A DNA stretch of 64,000 bases from Opeltia flavorubescens (lineage: Eukaryota; Ascomycota; Lecanoromycetes; Teloschistales; Teloschistaceae): NCBI GenBank assembly GCA_000442125.1, contig KE546973.1:124001-188000 (forward strand), read 5' to 3'. Each line of letters starts with the position of its first letter. Position 1 is the stretch's first letter. This document shows positions 1 to 12,221 of this stretch, in pieces. The translations under genes and the position numbers were made by a program. The notes below the pieces were generated by a model. It did not search any database, was not told where the DNA came from, and worked only from the letters and a program-made list of their open reading frames with translations.

Positions 1-1
1 G

Positions 2-848
2 TTAGGACTCACCCGCTTCAAGCTCTGTCGCCACGAGGCTTTCCACCTTATGCAAGACGCCACGAGTTCTTTGTCCCTACGAACGATGTGCATGGATACC
101 TGCATGGATGCTTGCATCCTTGTCCTCTCTCACAGTAGGAACATCGGTATTCGCACACCGCAAATGATCATCATGGGAGCAGAAGGAATGCGCAGTATTA
201 TCTCCGACAATGGGGAGAAACATCCCTACCCTGGCATTTTCCGGCGCGTCATCCAGCCCGCTTCATCCGCAGCTTTAGTAGGACAAGTTCTGCTTCACGC
301 TTCGCGATCTTCCGAAGGAAAGGGTATGATGATGGTGCAAGACAAGAACCCCGGGACAGTCGCAAACAACAGCAATAACCAGAATCCCACCTCACAGTCA
401 ACGTCCACGAATGGCAATATGGCAAATAAGGAGTATTACAAATCATATGCAGAACCGTACGTCATGAAAGGATTCGGGCCACAGAGCCCTTGGAATACGA
501 GTGCGAATGGGACGCCTGATACTGGCGCTGCTGCTGCTGCTTCCACTGCTGGGATATTTGGGAAGGAGAAAATGGGGCTATTGCAGTGGCATATCAATGC
601 AGTTGTTGGGGAGCTGGAGGCTCTACAAACGACATCACCGTTGGCGAAGCATAAGTTGGTATTGCATCGGCAGTGTATGTAAGATCTCTCTTGGAATGTG
701 ATGTTGACGTGATACCCATAGCGAGACTCAATGTTTTCATCTCACCATTTCAGTCTGGCGGGCTCATGTTGGCGGAAACGCGTCGCCTGTGTATTCAGCT
801 GGTCGGAATACCCACTTTTTGATAGCGGAATTAGTCTCCTGCAATTGA
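2..848 (+). CDS. unrecognised protein, 5' truncated by window edge
   Basis: A reading frame is open from the first bases of the window, so the N-terminus lies outside it. The visible part opens with a helical, Cys/Met-rich stretch. Low-complexity Asn/Ser/Thr sequence and an Ala run follow, and the last part looks helical. An unspliced reading stops at 682. However, a good donor (GTATGT at 675) sits just before that stop, and a CAG acceptor at 751-753 would extend the protein to a stop at 846-848; I prefer this but cannot prove it. The layout resembles the C-terminal half of a fungal regulatory protein, but no domain was recognised and no function is claimed. Confidence 0.45.
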
Positions 849-1571
849 CTTGTTTAAAGGAAACTTAAGCATGATTTATTCACATGCATCAGTTTCCCTT
901 GCCTAGTTTTGAATTCCTTTCACTCACGCACCTCATTCTCTTAGAAAATTCTCTTTCATTTTCTTTATATGCCCTTCCATAACGGGGAGTGTGATCGTCC
1001 TGATGAATTAGAATGTTTTGGAATTTCTGTTCATTTTATGTGAAGTTTCTATATAAATGTTGTCGGGCAATGCCCTCTCATTGCTCTGTCTCTGGCACTA
1101 TGGCTCGGAGCCACGGGCACATCCATAGCATACCCTGGTTAATCTTGGACGTGGCTTGAAGCGGGGTCTGCTCGGATCCTCATAACCATGACGGTAGTCA
1201 TGGTGTATTCTGATTCAGTAATCGATATTTACGCTTCAGGATAGTTTGCCACCTTCTGAAGAAGCACTGATGCAGTGGCGCCATCTAGAGCTACAATTAC
1301 ACTGCGGCCGCACCGGCAGATCTTGAAATATTGGGCTCGGCTGCTGGAAAACATCATGGTGGATTGTTCTCTACCTTCCGTGAACCCAGGTTGAGTGGAA
1401 ATATCTTCCAGGAAGAAATTCAAAATAACGCGGTGATGTCGTACCTATCGTGTGTCACCCACACCTGTCCTGACATGTTTCTCTTCCCTCGTCTATTGGG
1501 AGTCAGGGTCGATGATGTGGATTCTGTGGCAGCTATCATCTTGCTCTATCTACTCTGTTTCTTAACGCTCA
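849..1571. other. intergenic region, no gene seen
   Basis: About 720 bases between the upstream 3' end and the glycosyltransferase start. Its middle is AT-rich and pyrimidine-rich. Short frames on both strands have no recognisable product. It presumably holds the promoter and leader of the downstream gene. Confidence 0.5.
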
Positions 1572-4249
1572 ATGGACTCATCTGCGAACCCAGAGCCCGC
1601 AGACGAAGGTGTTATCGTGCCTTTCAACATCTTAACTACATGCCATGGACAACACCGCCGTTCATACAACCCCGAGGCCCCGCTGGGAACAGGTCATGGT
1701 CGCAGGCATGTCGTGTCGATGTTCACAGCGACGACCGGATCTCCAAACCAACCAGATCAAACGCCCACTACACAGCCTGATGATCATCCCGAGATTACGA
1801 TTGCTTCCGAAGAGGAAGTGGACTCAAATCTCAAGCATCGCCCACTATCTTACAGCGAGCGACCACAGCCAGCAGCTGTTGATTTTGCCCAGCCTTTTAC
1901 AAAGGATGACATCGATACGAGTACAGAAAAGCAGCAGACTGCCTTGATCGCCGCTCCGGATGATTCAGGCGACACGATTACAGAGCTTGACACGGGCGGC
2001 CGATCCTCTGTTACATTTAAGCGCCTGTCACATGTAGCCAGAAGCTTTGTAGGCAGTCACTTGGATCGCCAATCAGAAAGTAGCGACGAGCACTCAAGTC
2101 GATTTTCCGCCTTCATCCGCCGTCTCAGCTACATCAGCCATTACTCTAAAGATGAAGAGAAACCTCCTAGGAAATACAAGCGACAAAGCAGAGCGGTACC
2201 CAAGAGCTGGAGATTCCTCGGCGTCGATGGTCCTACAGTGGGAGATGCCGTCTCCAATGTCAAAAACAAGCTCCGCACCACCAATTTCCACGAAATGTAC
2301 GAGAAAGCAAAAGTCAGACAAGAAAAGATTAGGCGTAGCAAGACTGCTCAGCTGATCTTCAGGTATACATTTTATGTCCTCCTTATAGCTACCGTTTACC
2401 TGCTCCTTGTTGGTTTACCATTGTGGCGTGGTTTGGTTTGGTATCTGTATATCCTTTTCCAGAAGCATCTGGTGCTCAAAGCAGGTTTGACTATCACCTT
2501 TGGCATCGGATTCTTGTGAGCCACCTACTCAACCTAATTGTCATAGCTAACTCGTTAGGTATGCCTATTGCCCCTTATTGATCAACTTTGAACGTACTGC
2601 GCCGTTACCCGAGGTCGATGAATCTGGTCGAGCTGCACCTCGAGACAGCGACACAGCCTTGATAATACCTTGCTATAAGTCCGCCAATATTGTCGGCCCG
2701 ACGATAGAGGCCGCTCTGAAGATATTTCCAAAGCAAAACATTTTTGTACGTGGTTTGGATCTCTGAATTTCGGGGATGAAAGAGCTCATACAGATATAGG
2801 TCGTTGCAAACGGTAATTCTCCAGAACCTCTCGACAACACCGCAGAAGTTTGTGAGCAGTACGATGTCTCCCACACATGGTCTCCTCTAGGATCAAAAGT
2901 TATCGCCCAATTCGTCGGTTGCTATATCGCGCGCAAGTTTCCCTACGTGCTCCTCATCGACGATGACTGCGCACTTCCACCAAACCTACCCATCGTCTCC
3001 GATAGATTGCGCGGCAACATCAAGTGTATAGGGTACATCATGAAATCAGTCGGACCAAATGGAACAAAAGGCACTCTATGTCAACAGGCTCAAGATCTGG
3101 AATACAAACTCTCCGGGCTCGCAAAGGCGTTTGCGGGGAAAGTCGGCAGTGTCACTTTCCCGCATGGGTGTATTGTGCTCTGGGATAGGGAGCTGCTTGT
3201 CCAGACTTTCCAGGAGCATCCGGGTTTTTCGGTCAGTGAGGATTGGTTTTTTGGGCATGCGGCGCGACAGCTGGGGAGTCGGATTACCATGTGTACTTCG
3301 ACGTTCGTTGAGACTGAGACGCCGTCGAGCGTGTTTTGGAGTAGTGGGGGCGCGAGAGGGGGGTTTGGAGAGTATGTTTGGAATGTCCTGTTCGTCGAGA
3401 CTGCAAATTGACAAGGCGGTATAGGATGACTATCTGGTCACAACGTTTCTATAGAGTAAGTTGACTTATTTCTCAAGCCAAATCCCTATCAATTTTCTAC
3501 TCGAATGAAAAATTCGAAATCTCAAGCCTCACCAGCAAACAACCGACTAATTTCTCCCCATGAAACAGTGGAATTACTTCTTCGTCTCCGGAATCTACTA
3601 CAACCTAATGTACATATTCTTCGACTGGAAACTCGGCTGGTGGGAAATCGGCGCCAAAATCTTCGTCTTCCAGGAAATCTACGAAACATTGCTCTACCTC
3701 CTCGCACCTTTCGTGATCCCGATTTCCTTCGCGACTCGCCCGGCTTTCGCGGCGGAAATATATGTCGCGACGATTGTGATGTACGCTATTAATGCTGCGA
3801 TCTTTAATTGGGTAGGTGAAATGTCTTCATCTCACGCCCCTAGAAAAGTTTTCGATCCACTCACAAATCAGACTGATTGACGACGATGATAGGTACACCT
3901 CCGCTCCCGCAACGAATCCGTAACCCTAAAAGCCTTCATCTACTACAACGGTTTCAAATGGGTCCTCGGCTTCGTCAACATCGCATCCTGCTACTACGCC
4001 ATCTGGAGCTACGCCACATACTTCGCCCGGCGCCACCCGAAGATCATTGAAGACGACAAGGCGATTGAGATTGTGCTTGCGTTGGAGAAGAGGGATTTTT
4101 GTGAGGAGAGACAGGGGGAGATTGATGATTTGAATGAGTTGATGGGGAAGATTGCTAGGCCTGTTAGTGGGGAAGGAGGGGGTGGAGGGAGGAGGAGTAG
4201 AAAGAGTGTGATGGTGACGACGACGAGGATGGGGGCTGTGGAGTGGTAG
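1572..4249 (+). CDS. type 2 family glycosyltransferase / polysaccharide synthase (GT2, Cps1-like)
   Basis: Six exons (1572-2515, 2559-2745, 2800-3371, 3416-3455, 3569-3811, 3893-4249) give 780 residues in frame. A long polar N-terminus of about 255 residues precedes membrane segments near 260-310. A processive GT2 core follows: the DDD metal-binding motif near 431, EDW (catalytic base region) near 523 and QRFYRW (the Q-x-x-R-W motif) near 576. Several C-terminal membrane segments complete it. This is the chitin/hyaluronan-synthase-like architecture of fungal Cps1/GT2 enzymes, membrane proteins thought to polymerise a surface polysaccharide. In wheat pathogens such GT2 genes are needed for hyphal growth on solid surfaces and for virulence (established knowledge). 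The start is the first Met of the open frame; an in-frame Met near 1719 is possible. The first donor overlaps an in-frame TGA. Confidence 0.88.
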
Positions 4250-4993
4250 GAGGGGTTGGGGGAGGAGAGTGATGGGGATTAGGACAAATGGATGGGTGAG
4301 AATGAACGCGGTTGGAGGTATCTGGTTCGGTTCCTTCCTTGAAAAGAAGGTTTCACAATTGTTTGAAATCAATTATGTGCTGGGTCGGGGTGAACAATTC
4401 GATCGTGTAAAGAAAATAAATGTCCAAATAAGAGTGTATAATTCTACTGGTCGAATACCGAGGCGAAAGTGCCTTTTCGCCCCCAAAAGATCGACGCAAG
4501 GGGCGGGAGCAGCCGGAGCTAAGATAATGCATAGTAATCTCCGAAACTTGAAGCTTCAATCGCACTTGCCTTTGCTGTTGCCTCGAGCCTGAGTCAGATC
4601 TTGAAAAGGTAGCTCCGTACTTCAGTATGTTTCATGATCCACTTCCTTACGAATGAGTCCCATGCTAGGTATGATAGCATGCTCTATGCTGTCTCAATCT
4701 AAAACGTCATGAAAATTTTGTTGTCAGCCCATTACACTCGTTCATTCACCATGCCAAGGACGCCAGCCTTGTGTCTTCATCACAAATAAACAGTCATCCA
4801 TCACTTTGCATATTTACACTTCCAATAACCCCGCTTTATCAGCTACTGTAACTGCCATCGTTGCTTTATTCAGCCTTCTTTACATGCCAACCACTAAGCA
4901 CTTCGCTTCCTAGCCCTGGGACTGCCACATACGACTATCGATATACCCAGGACCTAAAGTCGTTTCTTTGCGTCAGCTGTCGAACCAATCATT
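4250..4993. other. intergenic region, no gene seen
   Basis: About 740 bases between two plus-strand genes. The short frames are not convincing. The segment from about 4780 to 4990 is pyrimidine-rich, as expected for a promoter and leader of the downstream PARP-UBC gene. Confidence 0.5.
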
Positions 4994-7900
4994 ATGCCGC
5001 GCAAAGCCTATGTCGAGGACCTCCAGCAGGCAATCGAATCCTTCGCCCATCCTAGGATAGCTGCAATCCGACCTGGCCTGGAGGATGGATCTTTAACCTT
5101 CGACTATCTCCTTCCCGAGCACGAGGTACCCGTTACCACTATCCACGCCTTAGTGACAGGTCAGTCTTCCACCTCAACAAAAGCTTACGGTGCTGATTGT
5201 GGAAGGTAGATGTGGGCGACTACCCTTCCTCTCACATGTACATGATATACACGACGTCGGAGAACATCCCCAGCCACATCAGTACCGCTATAGAAGACGT
5301 GGGAACCCTCGATGGCCTCCGAGTCAGTGAAATGCTGTCCAAAATCGCCAGACTTCTTGACAAAGCAACAATCGGTTCACGGCTCGATCCACTGGACCTT
5401 GAAGATGATGCTATGGACTGTGAGGATGCTGACGCGGAACCCTCTGATGAAGAACTCGACGAAGACTCTGAACCTGAATCAATCGACGTATGGTCTCCAA
5501 AGTCGCCTGCTCATCCTACCTCTAGTCTTCAACTGCCGCAAGCCAATGGCTCCAGACCTCGCCGTGGTAGATCGTCTATTCAGGTCAGCAATCAAAGAAT
5601 TCGGGCAGACTTCAGGGCTGTCAAGGATGCAGGGTTCCGAGTTGCTCATCTTGGTGGGCTACTAGACAACGCCGATGAGGGCTTCATCAGCATCTCTATA
5701 CGCGTGTCCAAACTTGGTATATCCGAGGAAGCTATGCAAGCATGGCATATGAACCCGAACCAGTACTTTCTGCTGCTGATTCGATATACTACCGGTTACC
5801 AAGATCTCAATGCACTACTCGGCTCGAGCAGCTCTCAGGGCGTTTTCTTTCGTGTTGGGTTAAGTTACAGTTACAAGATACCCATTGTTGAAGCCATTGA
5901 GGCATTCAGTCAGATGAAGAAAAAGACAAGTGAAACGCTACATGAATGCAACACAGCACAAGATAGAAACGATGACGCAAGGTTGCAGCCTTGTTTCATC
6001 GGCAGTCCATTACAAGATCTCATGAATGAACGACTGCTGGCCATCATCCATTACCGATCTGCCTTCGGATTCGGATGGAAAGGGGCTGAAGCTTGGTATA
6101 CTGATCACCAAGGCTCTAACTGGTCCACCGATGAAGAAATCGATACCAAGTACTACTCGCCGGACATCTCAAGCCAAGCAGCAGCCTTGCCAAGAATCGT
6201 TACCGATGATCACTTGTCAAGAAGCTTGTCAAAGCCCTCATTCCCCTTAGCTGCTATGCAATTTGCTCTTCGTCACCTTGTTCGATGCACCGAGTTTTGC
6301 TTGGTCTGCCACTCGCCAGTGGAAGACGATTTCGAGGCCTTGAAACCATACGTTTGCTCAAAGCCCCTCTGTTTGTATCAGTACATGGCTTTTGGATTTG
6401 GTCCTAGCATCGAACATGATATCGTCTCCCAACCGCATGTGGTAGACCTTCTGATAAGCTTTTGCTATGCGAGCGCTGCCGCGGGGAAATTAAAGAATCT
6501 TCCTTACGGATTGAGCTTGAGTGTTCCCTCACCTAATCTGCTTCCTTCACGCCCGAGGTTCCCCACTTACGGTCCGTATGGCATGGTGCAAGACTCTAAT
6601 GGGAGTGACGACGCGGCGACCAAATCCGAAACCCGTCTCGCTGTCCAGCCATTGCACAAGGCCAGAAAATACAAGGCAAAGTTCGATCAGGCAAAAATGG
6701 AACTCATCTTACCACCCGGAGAAACGCTCCTGTACCCTAATCAGTGGGTCTTCATTACTAATCTCGGGGATGTACATGAGTATTTCCACTGCAGAGTCGC
6801 CGAGACCTTACATCCCACCATCCGTCTAGGGCCACCCATCAAGACTTCATCGATCAATATTGATGCCGAAGCACCATCGGACAATGGGCCCCCTCGACCG
6901 AACTTTGGACCTAGACCGTACACGACACCATACAATTCTACTCCGACACCAGCCGAGACACCAGCAGCGACACCTCCTTTGACTATTAGCGGGTCCTCCA
7001 AGTATCCCTTAGTCGAATTCGTCATATACGATCAGAACTTTGACGACCTTTCGTTCAATGATAAACAAACGATAGTTTGCACGCTCCTCGATACTCTTCC
7101 TAGTGTAACCGAGATGAAAGAATACCTCCAAAACAAACGTGGCAAGGACATGGCTCTCAAGAATTGGTCGGATCGCATCAGCCCTGCTGCAGCGGGAGTG
7201 CTCCGATGGATCATTGCTTCTAACAGATCGTGTATAGTCCAAGTCGATCACATTGAAGAAGGATTATCTCGTGCATCTGAAGAACGAGTCAGCGGAATGT
7301 CGCGGTGGATGCAATTCCGATTCGCTCAAGGTGCACCCGATAAGGAACAGAGATTCATCCAGTCAATTCGTAATGTCACTGCAAGCACTGAGTATCCTAC
7401 CCAATACGCCTGGCATGGATCACCATTACACAACTGGCACTCGATTGTTAGAGAGGGTCTACACTTCCAACATACAGCGCATGGACGAGCATTTGGACAT
7501 GGGGTTTATCATGCTACAGATGTCAATACCAGCCTCGGGTATAGCATGATGTATAACTATAGTGGAAACGATGGTAAATCGTGTGATCGATGGCCACAAA
7601 GTCAACTCAAGATCAGTCAAGCAGTTGCCTTAAATGAAATCGTCAATGCGCCCGCTCAATTCGTAAGTTCCAACCCACATCTCGTTGTGGCGCAACTGGA
7701 CTGGATCCAAACCCGTTACCTGTTCGTCAAAATCAATTCTTCCGTCAGATTTGATCCGGATGTCCAACCCCAAGAGGCCTTCCCTCAAGATCCAAAGTAT
7801 ACACCAACTGGCACCGATCGCGCGAAGATAGTGATTCCCATGACAGCGGTCAGCAGGTCTCGACGACCACTGTCAAAGATGACCCAAAACGGAGATAAAA

Positions 7901-8694
7901 AGATCAAATTAGCTAGAGGCTCTGAAATCGACAGCGCCATAGCGTTGAGCGACGATACCGATATCGAAGACTTGCGGATTTTGCTTTCAGATGACGAAGA
8001 AAAGTCTGCAAACTCAGGCCGGCCAGACCCTCATTCCGATGGCCCGCCGATGACAGATTTTGTCCCTGGTTCACATGATCATCAGACTTTCCCACTCCTC
8101 GAGCCACCTCCATATGCTACATCCATGGCGACAAGAGCCCTACAGCGCGAGCTCAATAGTACACTCAAGATTCAAGATGCGAGACCGGCGCACGAACTTG
8201 GATGGTATATCGACCGCGATCTCATTAGCAACATGTATCAATGGATCATCGAACTTCATTCTTTCGAATCAGAACTACCTCTTGCTAAAGATATGAAAGA
8301 CAAAGATCTCAAAAGCATTGTAATGGAAGTTCGGTTCGGGAAGGATTACCCCATGAGCCCACCGTTCGTCCGCATTGTTCGACCTCGCTTCTTGAGCTTC
8401 ATGGCTGGTGGGGGCGGGCATGTCACCGCAGGAGGAGCGCTTTGTATGGAATTACTTACTAATTCAGGTTGGAGCGCTGTTTCGAACATGGAATCTGTAC
8501 TACTACAGGTGAGACTAGCGCTATCTTCTACAGACCCGAAACCAGCACGATTGGAACCGGGCAAGGTGAGAGATTATGGTGTTGGCGAGGCAATTGAGGC
8601 GTATATTCGAGCATGTCACGCGCATGGGGTCAGTATCCTGGATCTTGACAGACGCGTCCGTACTGATCTTGTCCTAGTGGCAAATTCCTTCTGA
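4994..8694 (+). CDS. PARP6/8-like ADP-ribosyltransferase fused to a ubiquitin-conjugating (UBC) domain
   Basis: Two exons (4994-5159, 5210-8694), 1216 residues. The order is: an N-terminal region of about 130 residues; an acidic Asp/Glu stretch; a middle domain; a Cys-rich block near residues 414-446 with the CSKPLCLYQY signature; a PARP catalytic domain opening at WHGSP near 789, with a GVYHA tyrosine; a second acidic linker; and a C-terminal E2-like fold whose candidate active Cys lies in GGALCMELL near 1130. The Cys block and catalytic sequence match the PARP6/PARP8 branch, whose human members transfer single ADP-ribose units. Fusion to a UBC fold is known in fungi but little studied. Probable role: coupling ADP-ribosylation to ubiquitin-type modification (inference). 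The acceptor at 5208-5209 was chosen because it alone restores frame. Confidence 0.87.
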
Positions 8695-9215
8695 TTTTCG
8701 GTCGAGCTATACCCCGAGTTACGAGGGAAAGGCACTTCCAGCAGTGCCTCCGATGCCTCGAATGAGACGAGGTTGATGATCTTTGAGACGGCGTTAGGTG
8801 GTCATATAGATACCCATGGGAAAGACGCATCTGAGTATGGCGTTGTGCAGCATGTAGCATCCAAGCACCCACGGGATAAGGGGATAAAGGATCAGTGCTC
8901 TGATTATAGGAGCTCTTTGATGGAAGGCATGCTACTGTATCATCTCATGCTTGTAGGTCTTATACGAGCTAGGGGAATCAATTAGTAGAACAGAGATGTT
9001 TTTGAATGTGCTTTGGTGAGACGCCTTCGCTGTTGAGATAAACCGATGAGAGCGCCAAGACTCACGGAGATAAATGGATATAATAACTGTTAGCTTTGTT
9101 TACATCGACATAATTTGGCACTTCTGTGACCAATCCTTGACTTTCTTCGATTCGTGGGAATTGTATCTCAACTCTAGTTTCTTTAATCATTGTCATATGC
9201 TAATCCTTTCTCCCA
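8695..9215. other. intergenic region, no gene seen
   Basis: About 520 bases between two plus-strand genes. No convincing frame or RNA gene was seen. The last 150 bases are AT/pyrimidine-rich and lead into the AT-hook gene. Confidence 0.5.
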
Positions 9216-12200
9216 ATGTCTCTCACCAGTCGATCCGGCTGTTCATCGCCTGACCCTCTTGCCGCATCCCAAAATAACTCATCACCATCCAAGGCAAGAA
9301 ACAGAAGAACATCTACGCCTCGAAAACCATTGGGCGTAACGACGGGCAATCAACAAGCTCACGAATTCTCTATTACTACGCCTGACCTTCGCAGAATAAA
9401 TGGAAGATCACCGAGTAAGAGCCGTGGCGTTGACGAGCATAGCGAAAACCCATGGCAAATTCGCATTACAGTCCAAGCACAGCAAACCGATTCCCGGGAA
9501 AAGTTCGGTGTTCCCAACTGCTCACCAACGAAGATCTTCAGCGAGAAAACTTTCACGACGAAAGTGCCGTTGAAAGCCGGAGATGAGACTTCGCCAGTTC
9601 GGAGGAAAGTCAAGGGGACCCCGAGAAAGAGACGGAGCACTCCTACAAAAGGTCGATCGCCGTCGAAGGCTCCGATAAATGGAACGCCTGGATTGGACAC
9701 AAGATCGTCGATGGAGGATACAGAAGTTGTCTCACCAGCTATACCGAAGAGAGGCAGGGGGCGACCTCGAAAAAGCACTGTCTCTACGAGATCTACATCC
9801 ACAGGGCCGTCAAACGAGGAAAATCACAATGATCCGTATCCACAAATATCTCCATCTAAGCACACCTTCAAACGTTCTGCTTTCCATACGGAAGACAGGT
9901 TGGGTGAGCAACATGACGAAGGGCGGAGGATATCCGAGAATGACGATGAGCATCGAGAATTCGATTCAATCCTAGAAAGCGAAGGTTTCAGCATGGTGTC
10001 TGTGTCATCGCTTCCATCAGCACAAAGTGCGTCAGGCATTGTAGCAGATACAGCGGCAATGCTCAACAGTCCATCGACCTCCCCTTCAAAACGCAACATC
10101 ACTCCATCTCTGGCTCAGCATTCTCCCATACCTCCTCCACCTCCGAAGCCAGCAGCCGTGGTGCAAGCCACTCGTGAAATCGATAAGCCAACGAACGGCA
10201 CACCTAGACTTGCTCGCGTCGTTCGCGCAGGCATTGCTCTACAAGGTGTTTTGAGTCCGGCAAACCATAGCCAAGGTTCACGGCAGTCTTCATCACGATT
10301 CAATTCTCCGTCACCGTTACCAGCTAACATGTCGCCGAAAGAACGCTTGGATGATCTGTTCAGCGGTTTTGGGCCGGGAACCAGACGAGAGCTTCGGGCA
10401 GGATTACGTCTTGGAGAAGAGCTTGCTAAGAGGCAGAAACCTGCAATACGGCCCGATGCTCATCTTGGTGCGCAAGACAATGAGGATGTGTTCAACGCTG
10501 ACCCCGAGGTTCTATATCCCCAGCTGCCCGGGATAGGGGCAGCCAGTGGCTATAGTCTGAAAGTCCCTGGGCCTTCAATGACAGCGTCTTCGTCCTTTCT
10601 CAACAACCAGCTTCCTAGCCCTGCCCGAAGCGACGTTGACATCGAGGATGATCGGATGAGTTGGAAATTCGATACTTTGCCCCGACATGTTGGACCCCAA
10701 CAACCATCTGCAGAATCATCAGAGGCCGCTTCTTCCGCACGCGAAGGAACCTCCCAAATAGATCGTACTATGATGGAGAGAGAGGCCGAGTGGCAACGCG
10801 AACGGGAAGCAGTCAGCAGACAGATCCAAGACGCCAATTCAAGTCAGGTCATAGTCATAAACAGCGATGACGACGACGACAAAGAGGACGACGATGCAGA
10901 GGATGACGAAAGGGATCCAAGCCCTAAAGAAGCGGACGTTGAATATGACGGTGACATCTGGCAAGAGGAAGCCCAGAATTCACAGACAAGCCAGACGACG
11001 TCTGATACACCTCCAATCTTTCGTCAGACCGAAGCTCCGAAACCACGTAGAAGTCAATTACCGAGCCCCTGGATGCGAAAGAGTAGAGACATTTCGGAAA
11101 GCACACAACCCTTTGATGATTCGAAGCTCTTCGATCGAACGAAGGAAAGCGAAACCCCCTACGGATCGAGCAGTATACAAGAATCCGTGATGACTACGCC
11201 CACTCATGTCGCCGACCAGAGGAAGAAACGAAGCAGCCAAAAGAGTGATAAATCTCTTCTCAGCAGCGCGACTGATGACGACGGCCAGGGATGTTCTAGC
11301 GATCAAGAGCTGGACAGTGGAGATTCATTCGACGACGCCAGCCGCCTTGAACCCCAATTCCTGAGCAGTCAGCAATCTATGCAGTATGATACGACAGGAC
11401 CGCTAGACAAAGGCACTGAGCTAGAATCGAACATCAGCACATCAGCAAGTGAAATGCTGGAGGAGGTACTACGACCACAAACACCACTCCCTCAAACATC
11501 CACCCCAAAATCAAAAACACCAAAGCAAGTCAGATTCAGCGAAGAAGCAACTCGTCCCCGCCTATCCGAACTTTCAGCTCCAGAACCTGCTCCCCTACCA
11601 CCTTCTCAATCTTCCTGGTTCAGCCGCGTGACCTCCCTGTTACCAACATGGGGGACCACTACCGCCATTGCACCATCAGCAGCAGCAGCAATCCCCCTCC
11701 CTTCACGGCCAAAGCGTATAATCCGTCTTTCGGACGTGGATAAAGGTCCCCTACCGTTGTATATGCCATGGACGAAATCTCACTGGTGGGCGCTTATACA
11801 CGTTGTTCGCCAATCTCAAGCTACCCCCTCCATAATCCCCCAATATAGTGCAAAAATGGCATCGGCACGATATCTAGGGTCTGTGGTCTCGGTTAATCAA
11901 TGGAGTAAGACGATCACGAAAATGGATTGTGCGGTTGCTGAGCGCTTCCTTGAAGTCCTTAAAAAGAGAGGAACGGTGGAGGGGATTGAGTGTGCGGCGA
12001 GGAGGGGTGGGCAGATGCAGTGGGGCAAGCTTCCGGGCATGTGGGTGGATCTGGATGTTGTGATTAGTGCGGTGGTGAGTCAGTGGGCGAGTGATGTTCA
12101 AGATGGGGTGGCGGGGTTGGGGTGGGGGGATAGGGCGGGGTTGAAGGAGGGGAGTGGGAGGGAGCGCTGGGGGAAGGGGGATTTGGATCCTGATGGGGTG

Positions 12201-12221
12201 GGGGTGGAGTATATTTTGTGA
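9216..12221 (+). CDS. AT-hook-containing nuclear protein of unknown function
   Basis: One uninterrupted frame of 1001 residues. Most of it is low-complexity Ser/Pro/basic sequence typical of disordered chromatin proteins. A canonical AT-hook core (GRGRPRKS) lies near residues 178-186, and SPSK/TPRK-type motifs recur in the first 250 residues. A highly acidic run sits near 550-565. The C-terminal 180 residues look folded, with conserved-looking Trp/aromatic positions (a PWTKSHWW segment, then MASARYLGS and CAVAERFLEVL). The AT-hook implies binding to the AT-rich minor groove; the C-terminal module was not recognised. A nuclear role is inferred. The start is the first Met of the frame, preceded by a pyrimidine-rich leader. 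Confidence 0.75.
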   Translation: MSLTSRSGCSSPDPLAASQNNSSPSKARNRRTSTPRKPLGVTTGNQQAHEFSITTPDLRRINGRSPSKSRGVDEHSENPWQIRITVQAQQTDSREKFGVPNCSPTKIFSEKTFTTKVPLKAGDETSPVRRKVKGTPRKRRSTPTKGRSPSKAPINGTPGLDTRSSMEDTEVVSPAIPKRGRGRPRKSTVSTRSTSTGPSNEENHNDPYPQISPSKHTFKRSAFHTEDRLGEQHDEGRRISENDDEHREFDSILESEGFSMVSVSSLPSAQSASGIVADTAAMLNSPSTSPSKRNITPSLAQHSPIPPPPPKPAAVVQATREIDKPTNGTPRLARVVRAGIALQGVLSPANHSQGSRQSSSRFNSPSPLPANMSPKERLDDLFSGFGPGTRRELRAGLRLGEELAKRQKPAIRPDAHLGAQDNEDVFNADPEVLYPQLPGIGAASGYSLKVPGPSMTASSSFLNNQLPSPARSDVDIEDDRMSWKFDTLPRHVGPQQPSAESSEAASSAREGTSQIDRTMMEREAEWQREREAVSRQIQDANSSQVIVINSDDDDDKEDDDAEDDERDPSPKEADVEYDGDIWQEEAQNSQTSQTTSDTPPIFRQTEAPKPRRSQLPSPWMRKSRDISESTQPFDDSKLFDRTKESETPYGSSSIQESVMTTPTHVADQRKKRSSQKSDKSLLSSATDDDGQGCSSDQELDSGDSFDDASRLEPQFLSSQQSMQYDTTGPLDKGTELESNISTSASEMLEEVLRPQTPLPQTSTPKSKTPKQVRFSEEATRPRLSELSAPEPAPLPPSQSSWFSRVTSLLPTWGTTTAIAPSAAAAIPLPSRPKRIIRLSDVDKGPLPLYMPWTKSHWWALIHVVRQSQATPSIIPQYSAKMASARYLGSVVSVNQWSKTITKMDCAVAERFLEVLKKRGTVEGIECAARRGGQMQWGKLPGMWVDLDVVISAVVSQWASDVQDGVAGLGWGDRAGLKEGSGRERWGKGDLDPDGVGVEYIL

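Noticed and set aside
1331-1780. 149-codon plus frame overlapping the GT2 start
   Set aside because: Different frame from GT2, no domain, and no splice route joins it to the conserved exons.
3926-4372. 148-codon minus-strand frame
   Set aside because: Overlaps the last GT2 exon, whose sense translation has clear membrane segments.
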